From the NCBI RefSeq assembly GCF_040409795.1, contig NZ_CP099571.1, positions 1,364,001 to 1,428,000 of the forward strand: a DNA stretch of 64,000 nucleotides, in the 5' to 3' direction. Under the pieces are notes generated by a model. That model saw only the letters and a list, made by a program, of their open reading frames with translations, was not told where the DNA came from and did not search any database. Shown piece after piece: positions 34,422 to 44,103 of this stretch. Position 1 is the first letter of the stretch; every line of letters starts with the position of its first letter. The position numbers were made by a program, and so were the translations under genes. The stretch is from Polynucleobacter sp. MWH-UH19D (GTDB taxonomy: Bacteria; Pseudomonadota; Gammaproteobacteria; Burkholderiales; Burkholderiaceae).

Positions 34422-36728
34422 TTAAAACGCTGTACCCACTTGGAACTGTAAACGCTGGACGTTAGCAGTTGGGTATGGCTTGTAGGGGATGCCATAACTA
34501 AATTTTAACGGACCAAGAGGGGATATCCATGATATACCCAATCCATACGAATAACTCAAGACCAAATTGATATTCTCTCCGAATGCGTTACCACCATCGA
34601 TAAATGCAAAAGTACGCAGGGTCTTATCCACCCCAGAGCCTGGCACCGGCACCGTGTACTCAATGTTACCCACAATTTTTGACTGTCCGCCGGTCGGTTG
34701 ATATGCACCAATCAAGGAGTTGTAATACTGGGGACCCAAAGACCCCGGAGAGTATCCGCGGACCGATCCAATACCACCAACATAGTAGTTTTTGGTGATC
34801 GGGAAAGGATATTGCCCATAGGCTTGGCTATACCCAACCTCACCATTTAAGGACAAAATATTACCTTTAGAGAAAGAGTGATACTTCTGATATTGGCCAT
34901 ACATCCGATAGAAAGTCATATTGCCAACCGGAGTGCCTACTTCTGCAGATAACTGCTCTAAAGAGCCATCTGACGGAATTAAAGCGCTATCACGACCATC
35001 GCGCGCCCAACCAACAGTCAATGGAACGTTATATGTTTGTAAGCGCCCATATGGTGAACCAGTGTATGACTGCACATAGTTTTGGTACGGTATTGGGGTA
35101 TTAAGCGTCGAATAAACGCTAAATGCCTCAACACCAGTTCCAAAAAATACTCGATCTACCTCGGTGTAAGGAACACCAAACTTGATGTTAGAGCCCACAG
35201 ACTTTATTTGGTAATCGGGGTCACCTACATAATACAAAGGCTTGGAAGATCTGTAGTAAAGATCGGTGTAGCGACTAATACCCTCTTCCGTAAAATATGG
35301 ATCGTAGTTAGACAGGGTTAAGTTCTGATTGATCTTACCCAATGAAGCATTCAGACCCACTGAAGTACCGGTTCCAAAAGCATTATCCTGATTAATACCT
35401 GCCGAAAGAATCAACTTTTCAGTAGAGGAGAAGCCCGCACCAATCGTGACAGCACCAGTGGGCTTTTCGGTCACTTTTACATTGACATCGACCTGATCCG
35501 GAGAGCCTGGCACATCCTCAGTAGTGATATCGGTTTCGGTGAAATAGCCCAAACGACCAAGACGCTTTTTAGACAAATCAATTTTGTCGCTATCAAACCA
35601 AGAGCTTTCAAATTGACGCATCTCACGACGAATCACCATATCGCGAGTTTTGGCATTTCCAGAAATTTCTACTTTGCGTACATAGATACGACGACCTGGA
35701 TCAATCACCAAGGTCAAATCTACTTCAGCTTGCTCGCGTCGAATATCTGGTTGCGGATTAATGGTTGCGAAAGCATAACCATAGGAACCCAATACCTCGG
35801 CGATTGCTTTAGTGCTCTCTGTTAACTTCGCAGAAGAGAATGTATCGCCAGGTTTCAGAACGATCAACTGCTTTAGCTCTGCTTCTTTACCGAGTAGCTC
35901 ACCAGCTAAGCGAACATCTTTAACAGTAAATTTCTTGCCCTCGCGAATACTAATCGTCAGGTAAATGCCCTTTTTGTCAGGCGTGATGGATACCTGTGTC
36001 GACTCAATCACAAACTCAAGGTAACCGCGATTTAAATAGTAAGAACGAATCGTTTCTAAATCCGCAGTGAGCTTTTGCTTGGAATACAAGTTGTCTTTGC
36101 TGTACCAAGAAAGCCAGCCACCTGTTTTCAGTTGCATTTCGCTACGGAGAGTACCCTCACTGAACGCATCGGTGCCAATGAAATTAATTTCTTGGATTTT
36201 GGCAACTGGACCTTCATCAATATTGAAATACACTGCAACTTGGTTACGCTCTACAGGCGTAACAGTCGCAACCACCTCGGCTGCAAACATCCCTTTGCCA
36301 ACATATTGACGCTTAAGCTCTTGCTCAGCTTTATCAATTAACGCCTTATCGTAAAAACGTGCTTCTGCTACACCAACTGTTTTGAGCGACTTGCGAACAA
36401 TCTCCGGATCAAACTCCTTCATTCCCGTGAATTCAATTCGGGAAATAGTAGGGCGCTCATCCACAATCACGATCAGAATATTGCCCTGAGCTTGAATTTG
36501 TACGTCCCTGAAGAAGCCTGTGCTGTAGAGGGCCTTAATTGCTTCAGCACCCTTTTCTTCGGTAAACGTATCACCAACCTGAACTGATAAATAACTAAAT
36601 ACCGTCCCAGGCTCTACGCGTTGCAAACCTTCGACTCGAATATCTTTAACCACAAAAGAATCTGCTGCATGAACATGCAGACTCCATCCAATTGACATCA
36701 ATAGAACGAGTTTTGCTAAAAAACGCAT
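34422..36728 (-). CDS. bamA: Outer-membrane protein assembly factor BamA
   Basis: A 768-residue Omp85 protein that folds and inserts beta-barrels in the outer membrane. The signal peptide ends near residue 21 (VHA then ADSF). Five POTRA domains fill about residues 24-420; the first starts FVVKDIRVEGLQRVEPGTVF. A 16-strand barrel follows, with the lid-lock loop motif VRGY (GSVRGYSPGSLG) and a terminal Phe (QFQVGTAF) as beta-signal. The start is uncertain: ATG at 36728 gives a clean signal peptide, while TTG at 36761 would overlap rseP by four bases and add 11 residues. Upstream is rseP, downstream skp. Confidence 0.97.
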   Translation of the reverse strand: MRFLAKLVLLMSIGWSLHVHAADSFVVKDIRVEGLQRVEPGTVFSYLSVQVGDTFTEEKGAEAIKALYSTGFFRDVQIQAQGNILIVIVDERPTISRIEFTGMKEFDPEIVRKSLKTVGVAEARFYDKALIDKAEQELKRQYVGKGMFAAEVVATVTPVERNQVAVYFNIDEGPVAKIQEINFIGTDAFSEGTLRSEMQLKTGGWLSWYSKDNLYSKQKLTADLETIRSYYLNRGYLEFVIESTQVSITPDKKGIYLTISIREGKKFTVKDVRLAGELLGKEAELKQLIVLKPGDTFSSAKLTESTKAIAEVLGSYGYAFATINPQPDIRREQAEVDLTLVIDPGRRIYVRKVEISGNAKTRDMVIRREMRQFESSWFDSDKIDLSKKRLGRLGYFTETDITTEDVPGSPDQVDVNVKVTEKPTGAVTIGAGFSSTEKLILSAGINQDNAFGTGTSVGLNASLGKINQNLTLSNYDPYFTEEGISRYTDLYYRSSKPLYYVGDPDYQIKSVGSNIKFGVPYTEVDRVFFGTGVEAFSVYSTLNTPIPYQNYVQSYTGSPYGRLQTYNVPLTVGWARDGRDSALIPSDGSLEQLSAEVGTPVGNMTFYRMYGQYQKYHSFSKGNILSLNGEVGYSQAYGQYPFPITKNYYVGGIGSVRGYSPGSLGPQYYNSLIGAYQPTGGQSKIVGNIEYTVPVPGSGVDKTLRTFAFIDGGNAFGENINLVLSYSYGLGISWISPLGPLKFSYGIPYKPYPTANVQRLQFQVGTAF

Positions 36729-36757
36729 AAAGCGGAGGGAAGATGGTTTAAGAAAAT

Positions 36758-37885
36758 TCAAGACGGAATATAGCGTTGTAAATCGTTAAACAAGGCCAAA
36801 AGCGACAAGGAAATCAGCAATAAAAAGCCCACTTTTTGGAGCTGCTCTTGCATCGAAACCGAAATCCGCTTTCCAGCAACTAACTCCCATGAATCATACA
36901 GGAGCTGACCCCCATCTAGCATGGGAAAAGGCAGTAAATTGAGCATCCCAATGCTGATGCTGATTAATGCCAAAAATGCTAAGAAGGGTTGCCAACCAAC
37001 CTGGACCGACTTTCCAGCCATATCTGCAATGCTTAAAGGCCCTCCAAGCTGCTTTAAAGAGGCCTTGCCCGTGAATATTCCCAGCATCAGCCTGGCCGAT
37101 ACCTTAGTAATTAACCAAACCCTTTGGGTGGCAAGTCCCAAAGCTTGCAAAGGGCTCAGTTTCAGTTCTTGCCAATCCTGCAAGGGTATTGATATCGGCA
37201 TGATTCCAAGATCTTTCATGACATCCCCGTCCGGCCTCATTATTGGGAGATCTTCGGCTTTAAATGTCTTGATAAAGCTACCGCCCGTCGAATCTTGCAA
37301 CTCCAAAGCAAAACCAGACTCACCTGTTAATGCGTCCATCAAATTCCAGCGCAAAGCATTCCAGCTCAAGACACTTTTAAACTGTCCTGATATTGGCGCG
37401 GTCTCTAAACCTAAATCTTGCCACCCCACCACTCTATCCCCTTGGGAGATACCCAATTGAGCGGCAACCGAATTTTCAGGGGGGCTCTGCAATACCGCAG
37501 GCAATTGAGGGGCGCCCGAAACATAAATCACAGAAAACAATAAGACAGCTAAAAAGAAATTGGCAAATGGTCCTGCAGCCACAATCAGAGATCGCTGCCA
37601 AAGTGGCTTGTGATCAAAAGCATCATTGCGATCCTCAAGACGAATCACCTGATTGCGGTCGCGACCATCCAACAATTTCACATAACCACCCAAGGGAATA
37701 GAGGCTAGGACCCACTCGGTTTGATTAGTGGCTCGGTATGTGAATAGAGGTTTTCCAAAGCCAATCGCAAATCGTAATACTCGGACACCACAAGCTCGCG
37801 CCGCCAGAAAATGGCCAAACTCATGAAAACTTACCAGGACCCCTAGGGTTAATAAAAACGCGCCGAGAGTAATTAATGCTTGCAT
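36758..37885 (-). CDS. rseP: Site-2 intramembrane metalloprotease RseP
   Basis: A 375-residue inner-membrane zinc protease that cuts the anti-sigma factor RseA and releases the envelope-stress sigma factor. The zinc motif HEFGH is at residues 21-25 in the first membrane helix, and NLLPFPMLDGGQLL (the third zinc ligand in LDG) is in the C-terminal part. The PDZ region includes SQGDRVVGWQDLG. At 375 residues it is shorter than the 450-residue Escherichia coli enzyme, and I see room for only one complete PDZ domain or two shortened ones. It follows dxr by 25 bases. Confidence 0.95.
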   Translation of the reverse strand: MQALITLGAFLLTLGVLVSFHEFGHFLAARACGVRVLRFAIGFGKPLFTYRATNQTEWVLASIPLGGYVKLLDGRDRNQVIRLEDRNDAFDHKPLWQRSLIVAAGPFANFFLAVLLFSVIYVSGAPQLPAVLQSPPENSVAAQLGISQGDRVVGWQDLGLETAPISGQFKSVLSWNALRWNLMDALTGESGFALELQDSTGGSFIKTFKAEDLPIMRPDGDVMKDLGIMPISIPLQDWQELKLSPLQALGLATQRVWLITKVSARLMLGIFTGKASLKQLGGPLSIADMAGKSVQVGWQPFLAFLALISISIGMLNLLPFPMLDGGQLLYDSWELVAGKRISVSMQEQLQKVGFLLLISLSLLALFNDLQRYIPS

Positions 37886-37910
37886 GAAATCATTACCTTA
37901 AACACCCAGC

Positions 37911-39104
37911 CTAGAGAGCTTGAATCAACTCGCGCGTTACTTTTCTAGCTTGTGCGTCAACGTGCAAAATCGTATCCAAAGAATCTGCACCCTCAATGGC
38001 AATTGCATTTAGCGTCTTCTCCACCACCACTGGTATTTGCAAATACGGCAGACCTTCATCCAAAAACGCAGCAACAGCAATTTCATTCGCAGCATTTAAT
38101 ACGGTAGGTGCAGTCCCCCCAGTTTTCGCGGCAGCAAATGCCAATGACAGGCAAGGAAAACGCGACAGATCTGGCTCTGAAAAACTCAAGTTAGCCAACT
38201 GAGTCAAACTCAAAGATGGCACTCCTGCGGCAATTCTCTCTGGCCATGCTAGGCCATAAGCAATGGGTGTACGCATATCTGGTTGGCCCATTTGTGCCAA
38301 TACAGAGCCATCGCGATAGCGAACCATTGAATGCACTACGCTTTGCGGATGTATTAAAACTTTAATTTTTTCAAGGGGTAGTCCAAATAACCAAAAAGCC
38401 TCAATTACTTCCAGACCTTTATTCATCATCGTCGCTGAATCTACAGAAATTTTTCTACCCATTACCCAGTTTGGATGAGCACACGCTTGCTCTGGCGTAA
38501 TGTTACTAAGCTGCTCCAGCGGAGTATTTCGAAATGGCCCACCAGAGGCGGTTAACCATAACTCTTCAACTCCTAGATACGCATTTTGAGGTGAAGATTC
38601 TTTAGTGAAATTATTGGGCAGGCATTGAAAAATAGCATTGTGCTCACTATCAATCGGCAGTAACTCACCACCACCCGCACTAATAGCATGCATAAATAAA
38701 TTGCCAGACATCACCAAGGCTTCTTTATTAGCGAGCAAGACTCTTTTGCCTGCTTTGGCAGCCGCTAAAGCAGGTACAAGACCTGCGGCACCCACAATCG
38801 CCGCCATGACTGTATCGCAATCCGAATCTGTCACAGCAGCTACGAGAGATGATGGACCATGCATGACTTGAGTTGCTATATTTTTTTGACGCAATAACGC
38901 TTCTAGACGTTTAGCATCATCCGCTTCAGATACCACTGCAATCGCAGGTTGAAACTCAATGCACTGCTCCACTAAACGATCAATCTGTTTACCTGCAGTC
39001 AGCGCCGCTACATTAAAGCGATCAGGGTGCGCACGGATAACATCTAAGGTATTAACGCCTATTGATCCAGTAGAACCCAGAATGGCTACACGCCTTGTCA
39101 TCAC
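37911..39104 (-). CDS. dxr: 1-deoxy-D-xylulose-5-phosphate reductoisomerase
   Basis: A 397-residue NADPH-dependent enzyme that turns deoxyxylulose phosphate into methylerythritol phosphate, the committing step of the non-mevalonate isoprenoid pathway. The nucleotide motif GSTGSIGVNTLDVI is at residues 10-23, and the metal and substrate part includes LPIDSEHNAIFQCL near residue 150 and SVDSATMMNKGLEVIEA near 230. The start overlaps cdsA (ATGA, 39101-39104). Its product feeds uppS, three genes away. Confidence 0.98.
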   Translation of the reverse strand: MMTRRVAILGSTGSIGVNTLDVIRAHPDRFNVAALTAGKQIDRLVEQCIEFQPAIAVVSEADDAKRLEALLRQKNIATQVMHGPSSLVAAVTDSDCDTVMAAIVGAAGLVPALAAAKAGKRVLLANKEALVMSGNLFMHAISAGGGELLPIDSEHNAIFQCLPNNFTKESSPQNAYLGVEELWLTASGGPFRNTPLEQLSNITPEQACAHPNWVMGRKISVDSATMMNKGLEVIEAFWLFGLPLEKIKVLIHPQSVVHSMVRYRDGSVLAQMGQPDMRTPIAYGLAWPERIAAGVPSLSLTQLANLSFSEPDLSRFPCLSLAFAAAKTGGTAPTVLNAANEIAVAAFLDEGLPYLQIPVVVEKTLNAIAIEGADSLDTILHVDAQARKVTRELIQAL

Positions 39105-39928
39105 ACGAGACCTGCAAGAAGGGCTGCGATGGGCATCGTCGGAATTAATGCATCAATACGATCAAGCACGCCACCATGACCTGGCAACAATTGACTACTG
39201 TCCTTGACTCCCGTCAAACGTTTTAATTGGGATTCAAAAAGATCTCCCAAAATACTAAATGCGGTCAAGAAGCTCACCATCAATAGCATCGGCACCCAGC
39301 CAAAACGAATAGCCCATGCCCCAAATAGAGTCGACTCAAATGGCAAGAAAAATACGCACGCCGTAGCATATGCATAACACAGCACAAGGCCACCTAAAGC
39401 GCCCTCTACAGACTTTCCTGGGCTGATTTGCGCAGCGAGCTTGCGCTTACCAAAAGCTTTACCTACAAAATAAGCGCCGATGTCTGCCACCCAAACCAAG
39501 GCCATTGTGGAAAGTAAAAAAACTAAACCTAACTCTCGCAAGAAAACGATTGCAAACCAAGTTGCCGGTAACAGTATGAGGCCAAGGACAACATAAAAAG
39601 GGCGTAATCTTTGCAGTGATAAGTTCATACCCTTCGCAAGAATGAACGGTGCAATAAAAAACCAAAAGATTACTGATAGCAACAATATTGAAAACTGCCA
39701 AGCTACATTTTGGAAAGCAAGCAAAACAAAGATGATTACCAAACAAAATGTAGCGTAAAGCCAAGCTGCGCGAAGAGCATCAGGATTTAATAAGCGACTC
39801 CACTCCCAAGCACCCGCCAATACCGCCACGAGAAAAAAGGCGCCAATATATACAGGGGGCAGAAAAAACAGAATTGGTAATAAGACTGCCAACAGAACAA
39901 CGGCAGTAATAATTCGGGTCTTCAGCAT
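39101..39928 (-). CDS. cdsA: Phosphatidate cytidylyltransferase CdsA
   Basis: A 275-residue integral membrane enzyme that makes CDP-diacylglycerol from phosphatidate and CTP for phospholipid synthesis. About eight hydrophobic segments can be counted. The family signature near the C-terminus reads SILGDLFESQLKRL then GVKDSSQLLPGHGGVLDRID. The gene lies between uppS and dxr and is coupled to dxr by a four-base overlap. Confidence 0.97.
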   Translation of the reverse strand: MLKTRIITAVVLLAVLLPILFFLPPVYIGAFFLVAVLAGAWEWSRLLNPDALRAAWLYATFCLVIIFVLLAFQNVAWQFSILLLSVIFWFFIAPFILAKGMNLSLQRLRPFYVVLGLILLPATWFAIVFLRELGLVFLLSTMALVWVADIGAYFVGKAFGKRKLAAQISPGKSVEGALGGLVLCYAYATACVFFLPFESTLFGAWAIRFGWVPMLLMVSFLTAFSILGDLFESQLKRLTGVKDSSQLLPGHGGVLDRIDALIPTMPIAALLAGLV

Positions 39929-39946
39929 GAAAAGTAAATTCTGGAA

Positions 39947-40720
39947 TTAGACCGCGTCACTCATAACTTGCGATGCAAGCTGAGCACTGGTTCGTCCAAA
40001 GCGACGTTCACGCTGACTAAACCAGTCAAACGCTTTATGTAATTGCACTTCATCAAAGTCTGGCCACAGTACATCCGTAAAGTAGAGCTCTGTATAGGCT
40101 AATTGCCATAGCAAAAAGTTACTGACGCGTTGCTCCCCGCCAGTGCGTATAAATAAATCTGGTTCAGGCGCATAAGCCATGGAGAGGTATGGTTGCAACA
40201 ACTCTTCACTAATATCCTCGGGCTTTAGATTGGGGTTTGCTGCCACACAACGTTGCATTGCCTGCAATATATCCCAGCGACCACCGTAATTAGCAGCAAT
40301 CGTAAATGTCAGCGCTTTACAGTTCGCTGTTTTAGCCTCAGAAAATTCGACCATTTCTTGAATCGCATGATCAAATCGACTTAAGTCTCCAATGAGTCGC
40401 AAGCAGATATCGTTTTCAGCAAGCCGCGAGACCTCACCTTTGAGCGACTTTAGAAATAGCTTCATTAAAAAGCCCACCTCTTCGGGTGGGCGACGCCAGT
40501 TCTCAGAACTAAAGGCAAAGACCGTTAAATACTCAACGCCAATACGGCGACATTCTTGAACAATTTTCCTAACAGCACTCAAACCCTCGGAATGCCCAGC
40601 AACTCTGGGCATCATGCGCTTACTAGCCCAACGTCCATTGCCATCCATGATGATCGCAACGTGGCGAGGAATGGAGCTAACTTCCGGTATTGCTAGTGTT
40701 GAACTAAGATGTTGAGTCAT
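39947..40720 (-). CDS. uppS: Undecaprenyl pyrophosphate synthase
   Basis: A 257-residue cis-prenyltransferase that builds the C55 lipid carrier for peptidoglycan and other cell-surface glycans. The catalytic motif IMDGNGRW (Asp26) and the later RTGGEQRVSNFLLWQLAYTE near residue 195 are diagnostic. A Ser- and Pro-containing N-terminal extension of about 18 residues precedes the core. It follows frr by 21 bases. Confidence 0.98.
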   Translation of the reverse strand: MTQHLSSTLAIPEVSSIPRHVAIIMDGNGRWASKRMMPRVAGHSEGLSAVRKIVQECRRIGVEYLTVFAFSSENWRRPPEEVGFLMKLFLKSLKGEVSRLAENDICLRLIGDLSRFDHAIQEMVEFSEAKTANCKALTFTIAANYGGRWDILQAMQRCVAANPNLKPEDISEELLQPYLSMAYAPEPDLFIRTGGEQRVSNFLLWQLAYTELYFTDVLWPDFDEVQLHKAFDWFSQRERRFGRTSAQLASQVMSDAV

Positions 40721-40741
40721 AAAAATCGAAACGCAATACGG

Positions 40742-41302
40742 TTAAACCGTCATGATCTCTTTTTCTTTATCAGAGATGATTTTGTCAATCTCCACAACAG
40801 CTTTATCAGTCATCTTCTGAATTTCATCGGTTGCACGACGCTCTTCATCCTCAGAAATTTCTTTATCTTTAGTTAAGCGCTTCAAATGTTCATTAGCATC
40901 GCGACGTAAATTGCGTACAGCAATTTTGGTATCCTCGCCCTCGCCCTTGACGACTTTGGTGAGCTCGCGACGACGCTCTTCCGTTAATGCTGGCATTGGC
41001 ACTCGAATGACTGTACCTTGAGATGCAGGATTTAAACCCAAGTCAGAGTCACGAATAGCCTTTTCTACTGCAGCAACCATCGTCTTCTCAAAAGGTTGAA
41101 CATTGATTGTGCGCGCGTCTGCCAAACCCAAGCTAGCCACTTGACTTAAGGGAGTGGGGTTGCCGTAGTACTCCACCTGAATATGTTCCAAAATTCCCGG
41201 ATTAGCGCGTCCAGAACGAATCTTTGCAAGATTTGCCTTCAAAGATTCAAGTGACTTTTGCATCTTCTGATCGGTATTGGTTTTAATTTCTACTGCAGAC
41301 AT
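40742..41302 (-). CDS. frr: Ribosome recycling factor
   Basis: A 186-residue protein that, with EF-G, splits post-termination ribosomes. The length and the segments [21 protein letters not shown] and [15 protein letters not shown] match RRF, as does the C-terminal helix rich in Lys and Glu. It follows pyrH by 11 bases. Confidence 0.98.
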   Translation of the reverse strand: MSAVEIKTNTDQKMQKSLESLKANLAKIRSGRANPGILEHIQVEYYGNPTPLSQVASLGLADARTINVQPFEKTMVAAVEKAIRDSDLGLNPASQGTVIRVPMPALTEERRRELTKVVKGEGEDTKIAVRNLRRDANEHLKRLTKDKEISEDEERRATDEIQKMTDKAVVEIDKIISDKEKEIMTV

Positions 41303-41313
41303 CTGACCTCCTA

Positions 41314-42024
41314 TTAAACGTGCACCAAAGTACCTTCAGGCTCGCCCTGCACTACACGCATTAATGCGCCTGGCTTGAGTATTGAAAATACTTTGATTGG
41401 TAATTTTCTGTCACGACACAATGCAAATGCAGTCGCATCCATGACTTGTAAGTTTTTAATCAACGCTTCATCAAAAGTGATCGTTTTATACAAGGTCGCT
41501 GATGGATCTTTTACTGGGTCAGCACTATAGATACCATCAACCTTAGTTGCCTTCAACATCACCTCTACACCCATTTCAGCACCGCGCAAAGCAGCTGCTG
41601 TATCAGTGGTAAAGAATGGATTACCAGTACCTGCTGCAAAAATGACAACCTTACCCTCACTCATTGCACGAATGGCGCGAGGACGAATGTAAGGCTCGAC
41701 TACTTGATCCATTCTTAACGCAGATTGAACGCGAGCCTCTACCCCCTTTTGACGCAATGCATCTTGCAAAGCAAGTGAGTTCATCATGGTTGCCAACATA
41801 CCCATGTAGTCAGCTGTTGCCCGATCCATGCCTGCTGCGCCACCTGCAACACCGCGGAAAATATTTCCTCCGCCAATCACAATTGCAAGCTCTACTCCGC
41901 TATTGACTACTTGAGCAATCTCAGAAACCATGGCATCGATGGTGACTGGATTGATGCCAAAAGCATCATCCCCCATCAGGGCTTCACCAGATAATTTTAG
42001 GAGGACGCGTTTGTAGCCTGGCAT
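41314..42024 (-). CDS. pyrH: UMP kinase
   Basis: A 236-residue amino acid kinase family enzyme that phosphorylates UMP. The start [17 protein letters not shown], the GGGNIFRG loop near residue 52 and [18 protein letters not shown] near 130 are characteristic. The hexameric bacterial enzyme is allosterically controlled by GTP and UTP. It is the first gene after the terminator that ends rpsB-tsf, so it may have its own promoter in the 177-bp gap. Confidence 0.98.
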   Translation of the reverse strand: MPGYKRVLLKLSGEALMGDDAFGINPVTIDAMVSEIAQVVNSGVELAIVIGGGNIFRGVAGGAAGMDRATADYMGMLATMMNSLALQDALRQKGVEARVQSALRMDQVVEPYIRPRAIRAMSEGKVVIFAAGTGNPFFTTDTAAALRGAEMGVEVMLKATKVDGIYSADPVKDPSATLYKTITFDEALIKNLQVMDATAFALCRDRKLPIKVFSILKPGALMRVVQGEPEGTLVHV

Positions 42025-42123
42025 ATCTATTTTCCGTAATTTGCCAAGTAATTTTCATACTTAGCTTATTGATCTTTAAGCACTTTTGATACCTGCCCTG
42101 AATTATAAATGGCTTGGGGATAA

Positions 42124-42161
42124 CTAAAGAAAAGGGCACAGAAACTAAGGTTTCTGTGCCC
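42124..42161 (-). terminator. Intrinsic terminator after rpsB-tsf
   Basis: A perfect 12-bp stem (GGGCACAGAAAC and its complement, 42134-42161) with a four-base loop, followed on the minus strand by TTTTCTTT. It lies 40 bases after the tsf stop and about 100 bases before pyrH, so it ends or weakens transcription between the ribosomal pair and the pyrH-led genes. Confidence 0.88.
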
Positions 42162-42201
42162 ATGAGGCTAGACCAGTCGGGACAAGCCCGGCAAGGACTA
42201 A

Positions 42202-43086
42202 TTAAGCAGTCGCTTTAGATGCAGCGGCCACTTGGGCAGCCACTTCAGCAGCAAAGTCGTCTTGACGCTTCTCAATGCCCTCGCCCACCACAAACATCGT
42301 GAATCCCTTCACACTGGTATTGGCGGCTTTGAGCATTTGCTCAACAGTTTGCTTATCGTTTTTAACAAAAGTTTGATTCAAGAGAGATACCTCTTTGAGG
42401 TACTTCTGAATAGAACCCTCAACCATCTTCTCAACGATCTCTGGTGGTTTGCCTGATTCAGCAGCCTTTTGAACAGCCACGCTACGCTCAATCGCAATAG
42501 ACTCAGCTGGCACATCAGCAGTAGACAAAGCCACTGGCTTCATTGCAGCAACGTGCATTGCCACATCTTTCGCAGCAACTTCATCGCCATCAAACTCAAC
42601 CATCACACCAATACGAGTACCGTGTAGATAAGAAACTAACTTATTGCCACCAGCGAAACGCTTAAAGCGACGTGGCATGATGTTCTCGCCGATCTTACCG
42701 ATTAGAGCGCTACGGACTTCATCAACAGTAGAGCCGTTCAAAGGTAATGCCAATAAAGCAGCTACGTCAGCAGGATTCTTTTCCGCTACCAACTTCACGC
42801 AGTCATTAGCAAAAGCCAAGAAATCATCGTTCTTTGAAACGAAATCCGTTTCGCAGTTCACTTCCAACAAAGCACCGGTAGTGCCGTTGATTGAGGATGC
42901 AACGATGCCTTCAGCCGTAACGCGAGAAGCAGCTTTACCAGCTTTGCTACCAAGCTTTACACGCAGAATTTCTTCTGCACGAGCCATATCACCATCAGCC
43001 TCGGACAAAGCCTTCTTGCACTCCATCATTGGAGCATCGGTTTTGGCGCGGAGTTCGCCAACCATTGCAGCGGTAATTGCGGCCAT
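42202..43086 (-). CDS. tsf: Translation elongation factor Ts
   Basis: A 294-residue nucleotide exchange factor for EF-Tu. The N-terminal UBA-like part with [22 protein letters not shown] and the dimerisation core including [17 protein letters not shown] are typical. The start shares a base with the rpsB stop (TAATG). It is co-transcribed with rpsB and followed by a strong terminator. Confidence 0.98.
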   Translation of the reverse strand: MAAITAAMVGELRAKTDAPMMECKKALSEADGDMARAEEILRVKLGSKAGKAASRVTAEGIVASSINGTTGALLEVNCETDFVSKNDDFLAFANDCVKLVAEKNPADVAALLALPLNGSTVDEVRSALIGKIGENIMPRRFKRFAGGNKLVSYLHGTRIGVMVEFDGDEVAAKDVAMHVAAMKPVALSTADVPAESIAIERSVAVQKAAESGKPPEIVEKMVEGSIQKYLKEVSLLNQTFVKNDKQTVEQMLKAANTSVKGFTMFVVGEGIEKRQDDFAAEVAAQVAAASKATA

Positions 43087-43835
43087 TATTCAGCTTTCCC
43101 TTCTTCAACAAACTCTTCTTCGCCTTCTTTAACTGCAGTTAATACTTCTTGAACTGCGTTTGCGCGACCTTCCAAAATAGCATCAGCAACACCACGTGCA
43201 TACAAGGTGACTGCCTTGCTTGAATCGTCGTTACCAGGAATAACGTAATCAACACCTTCTGGTGAATGGTTTGTATCAACCACAGCGATTACCGGAATAC
43301 CAAGCTTATTTGCTTCAGTAATAGCAATCTTGTGATAGCCAACGTCCACAACGAAAATTGCATCAGGAACGCCATTCAAATCTTTGATACCGCCAAGTGC
43401 TTTTTGCAACTTGTCGAGCTCGCGATCGTTTGTCAAAGCCTCTTTCTTAGAAAGCTTTTCCCAATCGCCAGCTTCTTTAGCAACTTCCATGTCCTTCAAA
43501 CGCTTGAGGGAACCTTTAACAGTTTTGAAGTTGGTGAGCGTGCCACCTAACCAACGGCTGTCGATATAAGGCATGCCTGCGCGAGTTGCTTCTTCAGCAA
43601 TGATCTCGCGAGATTGACGCTTGGTACCGACAAATAAAATCGTGCCACGATTAGCAGCAACTTGTTTTGCAAATTTCAGGGCGTCCTGAAACATTGGCAA
43701 TGTTTTTTCCAAGTTGATGATGTGGATTTTGTTGCGATGACCGAAAATAAATGGGGCCATCTTTGGGGACCAGAAGCGAGTTTGGTGACCAAAATGGCAA
43801 CCAGCCTCCAGCATTTGACGCATCGTTACTGACAT
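43086..43835 (-). CDS. rpsB: 30S ribosomal protein S2
   Basis: A 249-residue ribosomal protein. [18 protein letters not shown] at the start, the GTKRQ loop and [13 protein letters not shown] are conserved. AGGAGA lies just before the start codon. In Escherichia coli S2 represses its own operon by binding the leader; a leader with an extended hairpin is present here too (43836-43909). Confidence 0.99.
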   Translation of the reverse strand: MSVTMRQMLEAGCHFGHQTRFWSPKMAPFIFGHRNKIHIINLEKTLPMFQDALKFAKQVAANRGTILFVGTKRQSREIIAEEATRAGMPYIDSRWLGGTLTNFKTVKGSLKRLKDMEVAKEAGDWEKLSKKEALTNDRELDKLQKALGGIKDLNGVPDAIFVVDVGYHKIAITEANKLGIPVIAVVDTNHSPEGVDYVIPGNDDSSKAVTLYARGVADAILEGRANAVQEVLTAVKEGEEEFVEEGKAE

Positions 43836-43909
43836 AACTTCTCCTAAGGGTTATTTCTAAAGTTGAGTCCTAGCTGCGCTAAACAACGCCACCCTGGAAG
43901 GCTCAACTC
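43836..43909 (-). promoter_or_regulatory. Structured rpsB leader, possible S2 autoregulatory element
   Basis: On the minus strand the mRNA leader can form a long-range stem between 43902-43908 and 43861-43867 (AGTTGAG with CTCAACT), extended by two more pairs, closing a loop of about 30 bases shortly before the ribosome binding site. Proteobacterial rpsB leaders are known to fold into conserved hairpins bound by S2. I judged similarity by position and base pairing only. Confidence 0.5.
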
Positions 43910-43943
43910 GCGATTTCAAGTCCAAAATAGACCTGAGTCCGAA

Positions 43944-43949
43944 ATTATA
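43944..43949 (-). promoter_or_regulatory. -10 box of the probable rpsB promoter
   Basis: TATAAT on the minus strand, about 110 bases before the rpsB start codon. No good -35 hexamer is found at 16-18 bases distance, so the promoter call is moderate. Transcription from here would produce the leader described at 43836-43909. Confidence 0.5.
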
Positions 43950-44103
43950 TCTTAGATATCAATGATCTAGCTAGGCCGAGCCTACCCCGATCTTGGACGG
44001 ATGGGGGCATTTACTGCCAATATCGCCCTAAAAAAGGGAATATTGCCTAATTTTTAAGCATTTGAACTCAGAAAAATCTCTCCAAGTCGTTGATAATCAA
44101 GGC

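Noticed and set aside
34403..34495. Longer N-terminus for the Skp-like protein reaching into bamA
   Set aside because: The added residues have no signal peptide, and a good ribosome binding site and signal peptide support the start at 34402.
36921..37460. 179-codon open frame on the plus strand inside rseP
   Set aside because: Shadow of a conserved gene; composition and lack of a ribosome binding site do not support coding.
42644..43132. 162-codon open frame antisense to tsf and the end of rpsB
   Set aside because: Shadow frame caused by codon usage of two highly expressed genes; no domain recognisable.
43993..44023. TTGGAC and CAATAT as promoter of map
   Set aside because: Spacing of 19 and a poor -10 make the match no better than chance; not listed.
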